The notes below the pieces were generated by a model. It ran no database searches, was not told the origin of the DNA, and was given only the letters and a program-made list of their open reading frames with translations. The position numbers and the translations under genes are program-made. From UBA7656 sp040755335 (GTDB taxonomy: Bacteria; Acidobacteriota; Blastocatellia; UBA7656), in contig JBFMAU010000142.1 in the NCBI GenBank assembly GCA_040755335.1, positions 1-16,106 on the forward strand: a stretch of 16,106 nt of DNA, written 5' to 3'. This document shows, piece after piece, positions 1 through 11,047 of the stretch; within the stretch, counting starts at the first letter, position 1; the number at the start of each line of letters is the position of its first letter.

Positions 1-1
1 A

Positions 2-2145
<2,144 letters not shown>

Positions 2146-2146
<1 letters not shown>

Positions 2147-2229
2147 TCCTTTGTCCTTTGTCATTGGTCATTGGTCAGTTGCAATGCCTTGAGCAACTAA
2201 CCAATGACAACGGACAAATGACAACTGAC
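2146..2229 (+). repeat. Long heptamer-built hairpin in the rpoB-rpoC gap
   Basis: Two 37-nt arms (2146-2182 and 2193-2229) are complementary at 30 of 37 positions around a 10-nt loop. The left arm reads as consecutive heptamers CTTTGTC, CTTTGTC, ATTGGTC, ATTGGTC. The right arm continues as CAATGAC, AACGGAC, AAATGAC, AACTGAC, and a further GACGGAC runs past the paired arm to about 2236. The hairpin begins at the last base of the rpoB stop and ends 11 nt before the rpoC Shine-Dalgarno (GGAGGA, 2240-2245). There is no T-run after it, so it does not look like an ordinary intrinsic terminator. The heptamer style recalls the short tandem repeats (STRR, TTGGTCA type) described in cyanobacteria, by resemblance only. 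A role in mRNA processing, partial attenuation or translational insulation is inference. Confidence 0.85.
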
Positions 2230-2248
2230 GACGGACAACGGAGGAAAA

Positions 2249-5200
2249 ATGTTTAAGACGCACGAACAGAAAACAAATCTGGCTCCTGATTTCGAAGCCA
2301 TTCGGATATCGCTGGCTTCGCCGGATAAAATTCTTTCCTGGTCTCATGGCGAAGTGACCAAGCCTGAGACGATCAACTATCGCACCTTCAAGCCGGAGCG
2401 TGACGGGTTGTTTTGCGCAAAGATTTTCGGCCCCGTGACAGATTGGGAGTGCCTGTGCGGAAAATACAAGCGTATGAAACACCGCGGGGTCGTCTGCGAC
2501 AAGTGCGGCGTCGAAGTCACTCAGTCGAAAGTCCGCCGCGAACGCCTCGGCCACATCAAACTCGCTTCGCCCTGCTCGCATGTGTGGTTCTTCAAAGGGC
2601 TGCCCTCGCGCATAGGCCACCTGCTCGATATACCTCTGCGCGAGCTTGAAAAGGTTCTCTACTTCGAATCCTATATCGTCATCGATCCGGGCGAGGCGGC
2701 TGACCTCAAGGAGCGGGAGCTTATAAACGAAGACCGCTATCGCGAGCTTCAGCGCGAAATGCCCGGAAAGTTCGCGGCCAAGATGGGAGCCGAAGCCATA
2801 AAGGAACTCCTCCAGAGAGTTGACATCGAAGACCTCTCCGTAGAACTCAGAAGGAGGATGAAGGAAGAAAACTCGCAGCAGAAGAAGCTCAAGTTTTCCA
2901 AACGTCTCAAAGTGGTCGATGCGTTCCGTCGTTCGGGCAATCGCCCTGACTGGATGATACTCGACGTCATCCCGGTCATCCCTCCTGAGCTTCGCCCGCT
3001 CGTCCCGCTCGACGGGGGACGGTTTGCCACGAGCGATCTGAACGATCTCTATCGCAGGGTCATCAATCGCAATAACCGATTGTCCAAACTCATAGAACTC
3101 AAAGCTCCTGAAGTGATCGTGCGCAACGAAAAGCGCATGCTCCAGGAAGCCGTCGATGCCCTTTTCGACAACGGTCGAAGAGGCCGAGTGCTTAGAGGCG
3201 CAAACAATCGCCCGCTCAAATCTCTTTCAGATACGCTCAAGGGCAAACAGGGCCGCTTCCGTCAGAACCTTCTCGGAAAGCGTGTGGATTATTCCGGGCG
3301 CTCGGTCATCGTCGTCGGCCCTGAACTCAAACTCCATCAGTGCGGACTGCCAAAGAAGATGGCGCTTGAGCTTTTCAAGCCGTTCATCTACAACCTGCTC
3401 GAAAAGAAACAGTATGCCGCGACCATCAAGCAGGCCAAAGAAATGGTCGAGCGCCAGGAATCCGTAGTCTGGGACATACTCGAAGAGGTCATACGCGAGC
3501 ATCCCGTTCTGCTCAATCGCGCGCCCACGCTGCACCGCCTCGGCATTCAGGCGTTCGAGCCTGTGCTGGTCGAGGGGAAAGCCATCAAGATTCACCCACT
3601 CGTTTGCACCGCCTTCAACGCGGACTTCGACGGCGATCAGATGGCCGTCCACATCCCGCTTTCGCCCGAAGCTCAGGTCGAGGCCTCTGTGCTTATGCTT
3701 GCTTCGAACAATATCCTGTCGCCCGCAAACGGTCAGCCCATAGCCGTCCCGACTCAGGATATAGTGCTGGGCTGTTACTATCTGACCAAAGACAAGAAGG
3801 ACGATAAATTCGCCGGTCGAAAATTCTCTTCGACCGACGAGGTGCTGCTCGCGCTCGATACGAACGAGGTTCACACGCAGACTCCCATCAAACTGATGTT
3901 TTCGGGCAATATGGTCGATCTCGAACACGAGCGCGACGATCAGGATGTCATTCGCGCTCAGGCGCGCAAGCTCACCAATCGCGTCATCGATACGACCGTC
4001 GGACGGGTGATCTTCAACGAACACATGCCCGCTGAGATGCCCTTCATCAACGGCACGCTCAGAAAGAAAGGGCTGCAATCGCTGGTCAATTACTGCCACC
4101 TCAGACTTGGACATAACGAAACCGTCAGGATGCTGGACAAGGTGAAAGACCTCGGCTTCCTCTACGCCACGAAGGCCGGAATTTCGATAGGAATAGATGA
4201 CCTCGTTACTCCGCCCTCGAAGGCGGATCTTGTCGCGCAGGCCAACAGCGAGGTGGTCGAAGTCGAGAACCAGTACAAAGAAGGCATCATCACCAACGGC
4301 GAACGCTACAACCGCGTGATAGCCATCTGGCATAAGGTGACTGAAAAAGTCGCCGAAGCTATGTTCGAGGAGATGCACAACCGCGAGACCGAATCGGGCG
4401 AGTTGAATCCGATACTGGTGATGGCCGATTCGGGCGCGCGAGGATCGAAGCAGCAGATTCGCCAGCTTGCCGGTATGCGCGGATTGATGGCCAAGCCTTC
4501 GGGCGAAATCATCGAAACCCCCATACGCGCGAACTTCCGCGAGGGGCTGAATGTGCTTCAATACTTCATCTCGACTCACGGCGCGCGCAAGGGACTGGCC
4601 GATACTGCGCTCAAGACCGCCGATTCCGGTTATCTCACGCGCCGACTCGTGGACGTGGCTCAGGATGTGATCGTCAGCGAGCAGGACTGCCAGACGGTCA
4701 AAGGCATCTGGGCGACGGCTATAATCGAAGGCGGCGAGGAGATAGAATCGCTCAGAGACCGCATAATCGGTCGCGTCGCTTTGGAAGACGTTCGAGACCC
4801 CGTGACGGGCGATGTGATCGTCGAAGAGAATCAGGAGATAACCGAAGACCTCGCCGGTCAGATTCAGCGCGCGGGCGGAATCGAGCGCGTGCGCATACGC
4901 TCGGTTCTGACCTGTCAATCCCGCCGCGGCGTGTGCGTGATGTGCTACGGCAGAAACCTCGCCACGGGCAAACTTGTGGAGTTGGGCGAAGCTGTCGGCG
5001 TGATAGCCGCTCAGAGCATAGGCGAGCCGGGAACGCAGTTGACGATGAGAACCTTCCACATCGGCGGCGTGGCTGGCGGCGTGACCGAAGTGACCAAACA
5101 CGAAGCCACCTCGTCAGGTACAGTGCGATTCGAAGACCTCAAGACGGTTCGCAACCGCGACGGAGACCTCGTGGCGATGAACCGCAACGGCTCGATAGTG

Positions 5201-6469
5201 CTGATCGATGAGCGCGGGCGCGAAGTCCGCCGCTATCTGATCAACTACGGCGCGACGGTCAAAGTGTCCGACGGCCAGAGGGTGGAAGAGGGCCAGGAGC
5301 TTGCCGAGTGGGATCCGTACACGTTCGCTATACTGACGGAGTACGCAGGAACGATCCATTTCAAAGACCTGATCGAAGGCGTCACTGTCCGCGAAGAGGT
5401 CGACGAAGTGACCCTTCTTTCGCACCTTGTCGTCACCGATTCGCCCGATGAGAAACGTCAGCCGAGGATCGAAATCAAGGACGACCATGGCAAGCTGATG
5501 CGCACTTATCCGATGCCGGTTCGCGCAAACCTCCTGGTCTCCGATTACGACGAGTGGAAAAAGAAGAGAGGCGACGCTTCTCGCGCCGTCGAAGAGCGCG
5601 ACCGCGTGAGAGTAGCTCCGGGCGACATCATAGCCAAGATCCCGCGCGAAACGACCAAGACGAAAGACATCACGGGAGGTCTGCCTCGCGTGGTGGAACT
5701 GTTCGAAGCGCGCAAGCCCCGCGAGACCGCCGTGATGACGGAAATCGATGGTATGGTTCATTTCGGGCCTGTGGTCAAGGGTCTGAGGAGAATAGTCATC
5801 GAAGCGCCTGACGGGGAGAAGCGCGAGTACTCGATTCCGCGCGGCGTTCACGTCAACGTGCAGGAAGGGGATTTCGTCCGGGCGGGCGAGCCTCTTATGG
5901 ACGGGCCGCTCAACCCGCATGACATCCTCGCCGTTCGCGGAATAGAGGAGTTGCAGCGATATCTCGTAAACGAAATTCAGGAGGTCTATCGACTTCAGGG
6001 CGTCAACATCAACGACAAGCACATCGAAGTCATAGTCCGTCAGATGCTCCGATGGGTCAGAGTAAAGGAAGTCGGCGACACCGAATTTCTGCTCGAAGAC
6101 ATGGTTGATCGTTTCCGCTTCGAGGAAGAAAACGCTCGCGTCATAGAAGAAGGCGGCAAGCCCGCTCAGGCAGAGCCTCTGCTGCTGGGGATCACGAAGG
6201 CGTCGCTATCTACGGAGTCGTTCATCTCTGCGGCGTCCTTTCAGGAGACGACTCGCGTGCTTACGGAAGCGGCGATAAGCGGCAAGGTCGATTATCTGCG
6301 CGGGTTGAAGGAGAACGTCATCATGGGCCGGTTGATACCAGCCGGAACGGGGATGGAGTTCTACCGCCAGATGGCGATCGAGCCTGATCGCACGGTCGAA
6401 GGCTACGAGGAGGAAGAAGAATTCGAGGCGGAAGAAATCCGCGTCGAAGCCAAAGAAGTCGGCGACTGA
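2249..6469 (+). CDS. rpoC: RNA polymerase beta' subunit
   Basis: This complete 1406-residue beta' subunit of RNA polymerase holds the catalytic magnesium site. The ATG at 2249 is preceded by GGAGGA and starts the normal N-terminus. Visible landmarks match E. coli numbering almost residue for residue. The N-terminal zinc-binding ribbon uses C68, C70, C83 and C86. The catalytic NADFDGD loop is at 457-463, with D459, D461 and D463 binding metal. The second zinc site uses C814, C889, C896 and C899. The bridge helix/trigger loop region contains GEAVGVIAAQSIGEPGTQLT and ends near FHIGG (936-940). The trigger loop carries a long insertion of about 190 residues (roughly 945-1135), as in Gram-negative lineages (SI3-like, sandwich-barrel folds), before ITGGLPRVVELFEARKP resumes at 1141. 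The C-terminus is strongly acidic (EEEEEFEAEE). It is co-transcribed with rpoB by position, with a terminator-like hairpin behind it. Confidence 0.99.
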   Translation: MFKTHEQKTNLAPDFEAIRISLASPDKILSWSHGEVTKPETINYRTFKPERDGLFCAKIFGPVTDWECLCGKYKRMKHRGVVCDKCGVEVTQSKVRRERLGHIKLASPCSHVWFFKGLPSRIGHLLDIPLRELEKVLYFESYIVIDPGEAADLKERELINEDRYRELQREMPGKFAAKMGAEAIKELLQRVDIEDLSVELRRRMKEENSQQKKLKFSKRLKVVDAFRRSGNRPDWMILDVIPVIPPELRPLVPLDGGRFATSDLNDLYRRVINRNNRLSKLIELKAPEVIVRNEKRMLQEAVDALFDNGRRGRVLRGANNRPLKSLSDTLKGKQGRFRQNLLGKRVDYSGRSVIVVGPELKLHQCGLPKKMALELFKPFIYNLLEKKQYAATIKQAKEMVERQESVVWDILEEVIREHPVLLNRAPTLHRLGIQAFEPVLVEGKAIKIHPLVCTAFNADFDGDQMAVHIPLSPEAQVEASVLMLASNNILSPANGQPIAVPTQDIVLGCYYLTKDKKDDKFAGRKFSSTDEVLLALDTNEVHTQTPIKLMFSGNMVDLEHERDDQDVIRAQARKLTNRVIDTTVGRVIFNEHMPAEMPFINGTLRKKGLQSLVNYCHLRLGHNETVRMLDKVKDLGFLYATKAGISIGIDDLVTPPSKADLVAQANSEVVEVENQYKEGIITNGERYNRVIAIWHKVTEKVAEAMFEEMHNRETESGELNPILVMADSGARGSKQQIRQLAGMRGLMAKPSGEIIETPIRANFREGLNVLQYFISTHGARKGLADTALKTADSGYLTRRLVDVAQDVIVSEQDCQTVKGIWATAIIEGGEEIESLRDRIIGRVALEDVRDPVTGDVIVEENQEITEDLAGQIQRAGGIERVRIRSVLTCQSRRGVCVMCYGRNLATGKLVELGEAVGVIAAQSIGEPGTQLTMRTFHIGGVAGGVTEVTKHEATSSGTVRFEDLKTVRNRDGDLVAMNRNGSIVLIDERGREVRRYLINYGATVKVSDGQRVEEGQELAEWDPYTFAILTEYAGTIHFKDLIEGVTVREEVDEVTLLSHLVVTDSPDEKRQPRIEIKDDHGKLMRTYPMPVRANLLVSDYDEWKKKRGDASRAVEERDRVRVAPGDIIAKIPRETTKTKDITGGLPRVVELFEARKPRETAVMTEIDGMVHFGPVVKGLRRIVIEAPDGEKREYSIPRGVHVNVQEGDFVRAGEPLMDGPLNPHDILAVRGIEELQRYLVNEIQEVYRLQGVNINDKHIEVIVRQMLRWVRVKEVGDTEFLLEDMVDRFRFEEENARVIEEGGKPAQAEPLLLGITKASLSTESFISAASFQETTRVLTEAAISGKVDYLRGLKENVIMGRLIPAGTGMEFYRQMAIEPDRTVEGYEEEEEFEAEEIRVEAKEVGD

Positions 6470-6492
6470 ATCAGAATTGTGGATAATTTTGA

Positions 6493-6539
6493 AATGCGGG
6501 AGAGGAGAGGCTGAAAAACTTTCTCCTCTCCTTTGCATT
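6493..6539 (+). terminator. Terminator-like hairpin after rpoC
   Basis: The GA-rich arm 6499-6508 pairs with the CT-rich arm 6522-6531 (10 bp, loop about 13 nt containing GCTGAAAAAC). Outside this, AATGC at 6493-6497 can pair with GCATT at 6535-6539. It lies 24-30 nt beyond the rpoC stop. There is no clean T-run downstream (only CTTTG), so it may be a weak intrinsic terminator or a 3'-end-stabilising stem. Placement at the end of the rpoBC transcript supports the role. Confidence 0.6.
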
Positions 6540-6620
6540 CAATCCGATGCGCCCCGCCTGAACCGAGAATCGATGGCAAAACAGATTCGCCGGTTGATGA
6601 GCCTAAGTGCTGCGCGCCGT

Positions 6621-6826
6621 AAATCCTTTGAGGGTCAGGCAGCATGTTAGCTCCGTTGGAGCGCTATGTTTATAGACCACAGCCACAATTTGAGACCAAG
6701 CTCCGTAGGAGCGCGATGTTTTTCATTTCGCTCCTACGGAGCTTGGAGATTGTTTAGCCAGATTCTATAAACATTGCGCCCCGCTGGGGCCGGCTGCTGC
6801 GGCCCACAATAACCCTCAACGCATTT
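6621..6826. repeat. Nested palindromic intergenic repeat, about 206 bp
   Basis: The core is a perfect 18-bp inverted repeat (6696-6713 with 6729-6746; CCAAGCTCCGTAGGAGCG), extended inward to a TTTTT loop. Further pairs lie symmetrically outside it: GTTTATAG (6668-6675) with CTATAAAC (6765-6772), with GCGC next to it continuing the match; and TTGAGGGT (6628-6635) with ACCCTCAA (6812-6819). A 13-nt mini-palindrome GCTCC-NNN-GGAGC appears at 6650-6662 (GTT), 6700-6712 (GTA) and 6730-6742 (TAC), and as GCCCC-GCT-GGGGC at 6778-6790. The first two copies are followed by GC-N-ATGTTT, and the last carries the same tail in reverse. So the block is four copies of one short unit in alternating orientation. 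No coding potential is seen. It looks like a dispersed REP/MITE-type repeat; function is unknown. Confidence 0.85.
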
Positions 6827-6897
6827 ACTGCCCTCGGTACTGAGGTTGAGTCTACATCAAGGCAGAGCAGCGACGCGCGTTTGATGCCTGTTACAGC

Positions 6898-6925
6898 TTG
6901 CAAACGCCGGATGCGGTGATATAAT
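6898..6925 (+). promoter_or_regulatory. Candidate sigma70-type promoter for the TonB-dependent receptor
   Basis: TTGCAA (6898-6903) and a perfect TATAAT (6920-6925) are separated by 16 nt, a good match to the housekeeping promoter consensus. Transcription would start near 6932. It faces the receptor gene and would leave a leader of about 250 nt. A small hairpin (GCCGC 6926-6930 with GCGGC 6936-6940) lies at the presumed start site. Confidence 0.6.
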
Positions 6926-6931
6926 GCCGCC

Positions 6932-7178
6932 TGTCGCGGCGACTGCCTTCACTGCAATCTCTATCATCAGCACTACATTTCCTGCAGGTCGCTCGCGCTC
7001 AATCAGTACTTCATTCAGTAAGAGGCTTCATTCATCTGAATTCGGGCGGCGTTGATCGTCGTGCCGCTGTGACTGGCCTGATACTTACGGCAATCAGCAA
7101 AATCCGCGTGTGGGGACACGTCTCAGTGTCTCTGCGCGCCTGTTCTAAATCAGATCAATCAGCGGAGGATTTTCAGTC
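6932..7178 (+). other. Long non-coding leader before the receptor gene
   Basis: About 250 nt between the presumed promoter and the receptor start hold no convincing open frame, tRNA or recognisable riboswitch. The only clear signal is the Shine-Dalgarno GGAGGA (7164-7169), 9 nt before the ATG at 7179. If the promoter is real, this is an unusually long untranslated leader that could hold regulation, but I see no specific conserved fold. Confidence 0.4.
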
Positions 7179-10100
7179 ATGCGACGACTCAAAAGTATTT
7201 CGCTCACTCTGATCTTGGTCCTCAACTCGGTCGCGATGGCGCTGGCTCAGACCGCAGCCACCGCCACCATCTCAGGCACCGTAACCGACTCGTCGGGGGC
7301 GGCGATCTCAGGCGCGACCGTCGAACTGGCAGACATTGCCACCAATCAGGTTCGCAAACTGGCGACCAACGATTCGGGCTATTACCTCTTCCCCTCTGTC
7401 ACCCCTGGAAACTACAAGATCACTGTCACTATGCAGGGCTTTCGACAGACCGAAATCCCTTCGGTCAAGGTCGACGTGAGCAAGGCATACACGGTCAACC
7501 TCTCGCTCGAAGTCGGCCAAGTGACTGAAAAAGTCGAGGTCACTGCCGACATCGGGGTGGAATTGCAGAAGCACGACGCGACCGTCGGGACGGTCATACA
7601 GGGCGAGCAGCTATTGCGGCTGCCTACGATCAATCGCTCGGCGGCGGCCCTGCTTTCCTTCCAACCCCTTGTGCAGCCCAGCCGCGGCCAGGGAGTGCTT
7701 GGCGGCGGGCAGGTGGCCGGGGCGCGCAGCGATCAAAATACGTTCAACCTGGACGGGGCTGACGCTACTGACCTTGTAGCCGGGACCAGCAACTACACCG
7801 CCGGGGCAATTGACTTCGTGGGGCCGACGCCCATGATCCCCGTCCCCAGCGAAAGCGTCGAGGAGCTTCGCGTCGGAACTACAAACCCCAACGCTACCTT
7901 CGGGCGTTCAGCTGGAGGCCAGATCAACCTGATCACTAAACGAGGCTCGAATGAGTTTCACGGCTCCGCCTACTGGTATCACCAGAACGACAACCTCAAC
8001 GCCAACCGCTGGGAGTTCAATCGCCTGGGCATCGAGAGACCTGAACTCAAAGACAACCGCTATGGAGGCTCGTTCGGCGGACCCGTATTCAAGGATCGGA
8101 CTTTCCTCTTCGGCCATTACGAGGGTCGCCGGTTCAACTCGTCGGCTTCCGTACTTCGACTGGTGCCGAGCAACGAACTGCGCCAGGGAGTGCTGAGGTT
8201 TCGCGACGCGAGCGGCGCGACCAGAAGCTACAACGTGAGGGATTTTGATCCGCGCGACATAGGGCTGAGTCCCGTGATTCGCAACTTCTGGAGCCGGATG
8301 CCGGCGGGCAATGACCCGACAGCGGGCGACGGGTTGAACTCCATAGGTTTCCGCGGAGCGGCAAAAGTCCCCCTGAGAATGGATTTCGCCGTGGCCCGAC
8401 TCGATCACAACTTCAACGACAACTGGCGGCTGGACGCAACGTATCGCTTCAGTTCCCAGGATGTGAAGGATGCCTCACAACTCGACATCGCCGGGTTCGT
8501 CGAGGGCAACTCTTCTGGTCAGGCTGTTGCGGTCGCATCGACTCCGGTCGAGCCTCGATTCGGAAGCGTCAAGCTGACCGGCCAGATCAAGCCCACGCTG
8601 ATAAACGAATTCATCTTCGGCTGGGCGCGCAACTGGTGGGCCTACAAACGCGCCGCTCCAAGTCCCCAGGTTGATGGGACGACGGGCGCTTTGATGATCG
8701 CTCTCGGAACTCTCGATCAGGGCGTAGATGTCGACACCCAGCGCGCCCGCAGCCGCGACTGGTGGGATAACGTGTGGCAGTACACCGACAACGTCAACTG
8801 GGTCAAGGGCGGCCACACCTTCCAGTTCGGCGGGACCTGGCGCTATATGCCCGTCTATCACATACGCGACGACAAAGTGGTAGGCTCGCTCACCTCGCTC
8901 GTTTATGAACTCAACGCCAGGACCGCCGTCGGCATCCCAGCCGCCAACCGCCCGCCGACCTGCAGCGCGACCATCACCTCGAACTGTCTGCAACCGACCG
9001 ATGTGGGTCGCTACAACGACCTGTTCGCTGGCGCGCTCGGCATAATCGACAAGGCCGGAATACTCGTCACCCGCGACGCCCAACTCAATGCTCAACCTCT
9101 CGGCACGCCGCTGATAGTCGAGTCGAGCTTCCACGCCTACGATCTCTACTTCAACGACATCTGGCGCGTATCTCCTTCGCTCACCCTCTCTCTGGGCCTG
9201 ACCTACTCGATTCAGACGCCCCCGATAGATAAGAACGGCAAGCAGACTCTTCTCGTCGATGCGGCCACGCAGCAGCCGATTTCGGTCAGAGGGTTCCTCA
9301 ATCAGCGTCGAGCCGCAGCCGAGAAGGGACAGGTGTTCAATCCCACGCTCGCTTACATTCCCATCCGCGAGACTGACCGCACGAGCATCTTCGAGACCGA
9401 CTGGAACAATCTCGGCCCGCGACTCGCCGCAGCCTGGACTCCATCGTTTTCTGACGGATTGCTGGGCAAGCTGCTGGGCGACCGCAAGACCGTCTTTCGC
9501 GGCGGATACGGATTGACATTCGACCGCACGAACGGCGTGGGGATTATCATGATCCCGATTCTCGGCGTGGGATTCGGTCAGACGATCACCTGCGTAGGCC
9601 CCCGAAGCAACGGGACATGTCTGGCGGGAAGCAGTCCGACGAACGCTTTCCGCATAGGGGTCGATGGATCGACCATCCCGCTTCCGGCTATCGGCGGCGC
9701 AGCCTCGCCCATCATCCCCGCTTCCACGTTCAGCGAGACGCTCTCCTTCTCGATAGACCCTGATCTGACGGTCGGCAAATCGCACAGCGTAGACTTCACC
9801 GTTCAGCGCGAGTTGCCCGGCAACATGATAGTCGAGATCGGATACGCCGGTCGCTTCGGGCGCAACCTGCAGCAGAACGTCCAGATGAGTTCGGTGCCTT
9901 ACTTCATGAGAGACCCCGCGTCGGGACAGACTCTCGCGCAGGCTTTCGACGCCGTAGCGCAGCAGTTGCGCGCGGGCGTTCCTGCCGCCAATGTCACCCG
10001 CCAGCCGTGGTTCGAGAACCAACTGCGGGGCGCATCCCTTTGCGGAGCGTCGGGCAATTGCACTGCCGCTCTCGCCGCGGCTCGCCTTGCGGCGTTTCAG

Positions 10101-10997
10101 CAGGGACAGTTGAACTCGCTCTTCACGCTCATCAACCTCAACCGTCCCGCAGGCCCGATCATCAACACACAGGTACTCGACCTTCACGTGAGAACCAACG
10201 GGGGCATATCGAATTATCATTCGATGTTCGTAAGCCTCACCAAACGATTCTCATCAGGGCTGTACTTCACCTCGAACTACACCTGGTCGAAATCGCTCGA
10301 CCAGTACGGACTCAATCAGGAGTTCATCGGTGTGAATTCGTCAGGCTTCGATCTCGACATCGATTATGGCCCGTCGCTGTGGGATCGCACGCACGTGTTC
10401 AACGCCAGCGCCTACTATGACCTGCCATTCGGTCGCGGAGCGAGAGGCGTCCTGAGCCGACTCATCGGCGGATGGTATGTGTCGGGGTTGTTTACTGCAA
10501 ACAGCGGATTGCCGCTTTCGGTCAGTCAACACCCGCAGGCGTTCGGCGGCGACCCGCTCAACTTCGCCGTCAATGCTGGAGCGATCCCCATCGGCAGGCT
10601 CAACTTCGGCAACTCGGTAAACGGCGGAGTCACCGTCACCGGCAACGTGGGATCGAATGGCAATGCGGACAGAAGAGGGTCGGGGCTGAATCTCTTCGCC
10701 GATCCCCAGGCGGTCTTCAACAGCTTCCGCCCCATCCTTCTCGCTCAGGATGGACGGCAGGGGAGAGGAACCCTTCGCGGATTGCCGCGCTGGAACCTCG
10801 ACCTCGGTATAGGCAAGAAGACTACCATAACGGAGCGTGTGAAATTCGTCTTCACCGCCGACCTGATCAATGCGCTCAACCGGGTAGAGTTCAACGATCC
10901 GAGCCTCGACCTGACCAACCCTGCGGCCTTCGGCGTCCTTTCGTCGCAGTTCGCAGGCCCAAGGGCGATTCAGTTCGGCATGCGATTCGAATTCTGA
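7179..10997 (+). CDS. Oar-type TonB-dependent outer-membrane receptor with carboxypeptidase-regulatory-like domain
   Basis: This 1272-residue outer-membrane beta-barrel receptor probably imports or binds a large substrate using TonB energy; the substrate cannot be read from the sequence. A Sec signal peptide occupies residues 1 to about 24 (MRR, hydrophobic core, ALAQ). Residues 30-113 form a carboxypeptidase-regulatory-like beta sandwich (SGTVTDSSGAAISGA, GYYLFPSVTPGNYKITV). A plug domain follows from about 125 to 260, with TFNLDGADATD, a conserved SVEELRV segment and AGGQINLITKRGSNEFHGSA. The remaining thousand residues are barrel, with alternating aromatic strands (ASAYYDLPFGRGARG, RVKFVFTADLINALNRVEF), and end in an aromatic residue (FGMRFEF), the usual barrel-assembly signal. 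Three close Cys pairs (C595/C603, C805/C814, C955/C961) probably form disulphide-pinned surface loops. The ATG has a good GGAGGA site. A strong terminator follows, so it is probably monocistronic. No SusD-like partner is present. Family confidence is high. Confidence 0.93.
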   Translation: MRRLKSISLTLILVLNSVAMALAQTAATATISGTVTDSSGAAISGATVELADIATNQVRKLATNDSGYYLFPSVTPGNYKITVTMQGFRQTEIPSVKVDVSKAYTVNLSLEVGQVTEKVEVTADIGVELQKHDATVGTVIQGEQLLRLPTINRSAAALLSFQPLVQPSRGQGVLGGGQVAGARSDQNTFNLDGADATDLVAGTSNYTAGAIDFVGPTPMIPVPSESVEELRVGTTNPNATFGRSAGGQINLITKRGSNEFHGSAYWYHQNDNLNANRWEFNRLGIERPELKDNRYGGSFGGPVFKDRTFLFGHYEGRRFNSSASVLRLVPSNELRQGVLRFRDASGATRSYNVRDFDPRDIGLSPVIRNFWSRMPAGNDPTAGDGLNSIGFRGAAKVPLRMDFAVARLDHNFNDNWRLDATYRFSSQDVKDASQLDIAGFVEGNSSGQAVAVASTPVEPRFGSVKLTGQIKPTLINEFIFGWARNWWAYKRAAPSPQVDGTTGALMIALGTLDQGVDVDTQRARSRDWWDNVWQYTDNVNWVKGGHTFQFGGTWRYMPVYHIRDDKVVGSLTSLVYELNARTAVGIPAANRPPTCSATITSNCLQPTDVGRYNDLFAGALGIIDKAGILVTRDAQLNAQPLGTPLIVESSFHAYDLYFNDIWRVSPSLTLSLGLTYSIQTPPIDKNGKQTLLVDAATQQPISVRGFLNQRRAAAEKGQVFNPTLAYIPIRETDRTSIFETDWNNLGPRLAAAWTPSFSDGLLGKLLGDRKTVFRGGYGLTFDRTNGVGIIMIPILGVGFGQTITCVGPRSNGTCLAGSSPTNAFRIGVDGSTIPLPAIGGAASPIIPASTFSETLSFSIDPDLTVGKSHSVDFTVQRELPGNMIVEIGYAGRFGRNLQQNVQMSSVPYFMRDPASGQTLAQAFDAVAQQLRAGVPAANVTRQPWFENQLRGASLCGASGNCTAALAAARLAAFQQGQLNSLFTLINLNRPAGPIINTQVLDLHVRTNGGISNYHSMFVSLTKRFSSGLYFTSNYTWSKSLDQYGLNQEFIGVNSSGFDLDIDYGPSLWDRTHVFNASAYYDLPFGRGARGVLSRLIGGWYVSGLFTANSGLPLSVSQHPQAFGGDPLNFAVNAGAIPIGRLNFGNSVNGGVTVTGNVGSNGNADRRGSGLNLFADPQAVFNSFRPILLAQDGRQGRGTLRGLPRWNLDLGIGKKTTITERVKFVFTADLINALNRVEFNDPSLDLTNPAAFGVLSSQFAGPRAIQFGMRFEF

Positions 10998-11005
10998 TCC
11001 GCTTC

Positions 11006-11036
11006 TGGCAGAGCGACCCGGTCGCTCTGCCATTTT
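11006..11036 (+). terminator. Strong intrinsic terminator after the receptor gene
   Basis: A near-perfect hairpin, TGGCAGAGCGA (11006-11016) with TCGCTCTGCCA (11022-11032) around CCCGG, is followed at once by TTTT and a pyrimidine-rich run. It starts 9 nt past the receptor stop codon. This is the clearest rho-independent terminator in the window. The next gene starts only about 12 nt further on, which puts the terminator in a position to control it as well. Confidence 0.9.
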
Positions 11037-11047
11037 CCTTTCGGACG

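Noticed and set aside
3227..5101. 624-codon open frame on the minus strand inside rpoC
   Set aside because: It lies entirely antisense to the strongly conserved rpoC. Codon bias in GC-rich genes leaves the opposite strand open. The translation has no recognisable domain and no ribosome site.
5114..6022. 302-codon open frame antisense to rpoC
   Set aside because: It is antisense shadow of the conserved beta' C-terminal region.
8475..10220. 581-codon open frame on the minus strand inside the receptor gene
   Set aside because: It is a shadow of the receptor frame. The product is rich in Arg, Glu and Val and low in complexity, as expected for antisense reading.
10472..11047. N-terminal extension of the DUF3179 frame
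   Set aside because: It overlaps the receptor's last strands and the terminator, and the residues are Arg/Gln-rich nonsense. A signal peptide begins exactly at the ATG at 11048.
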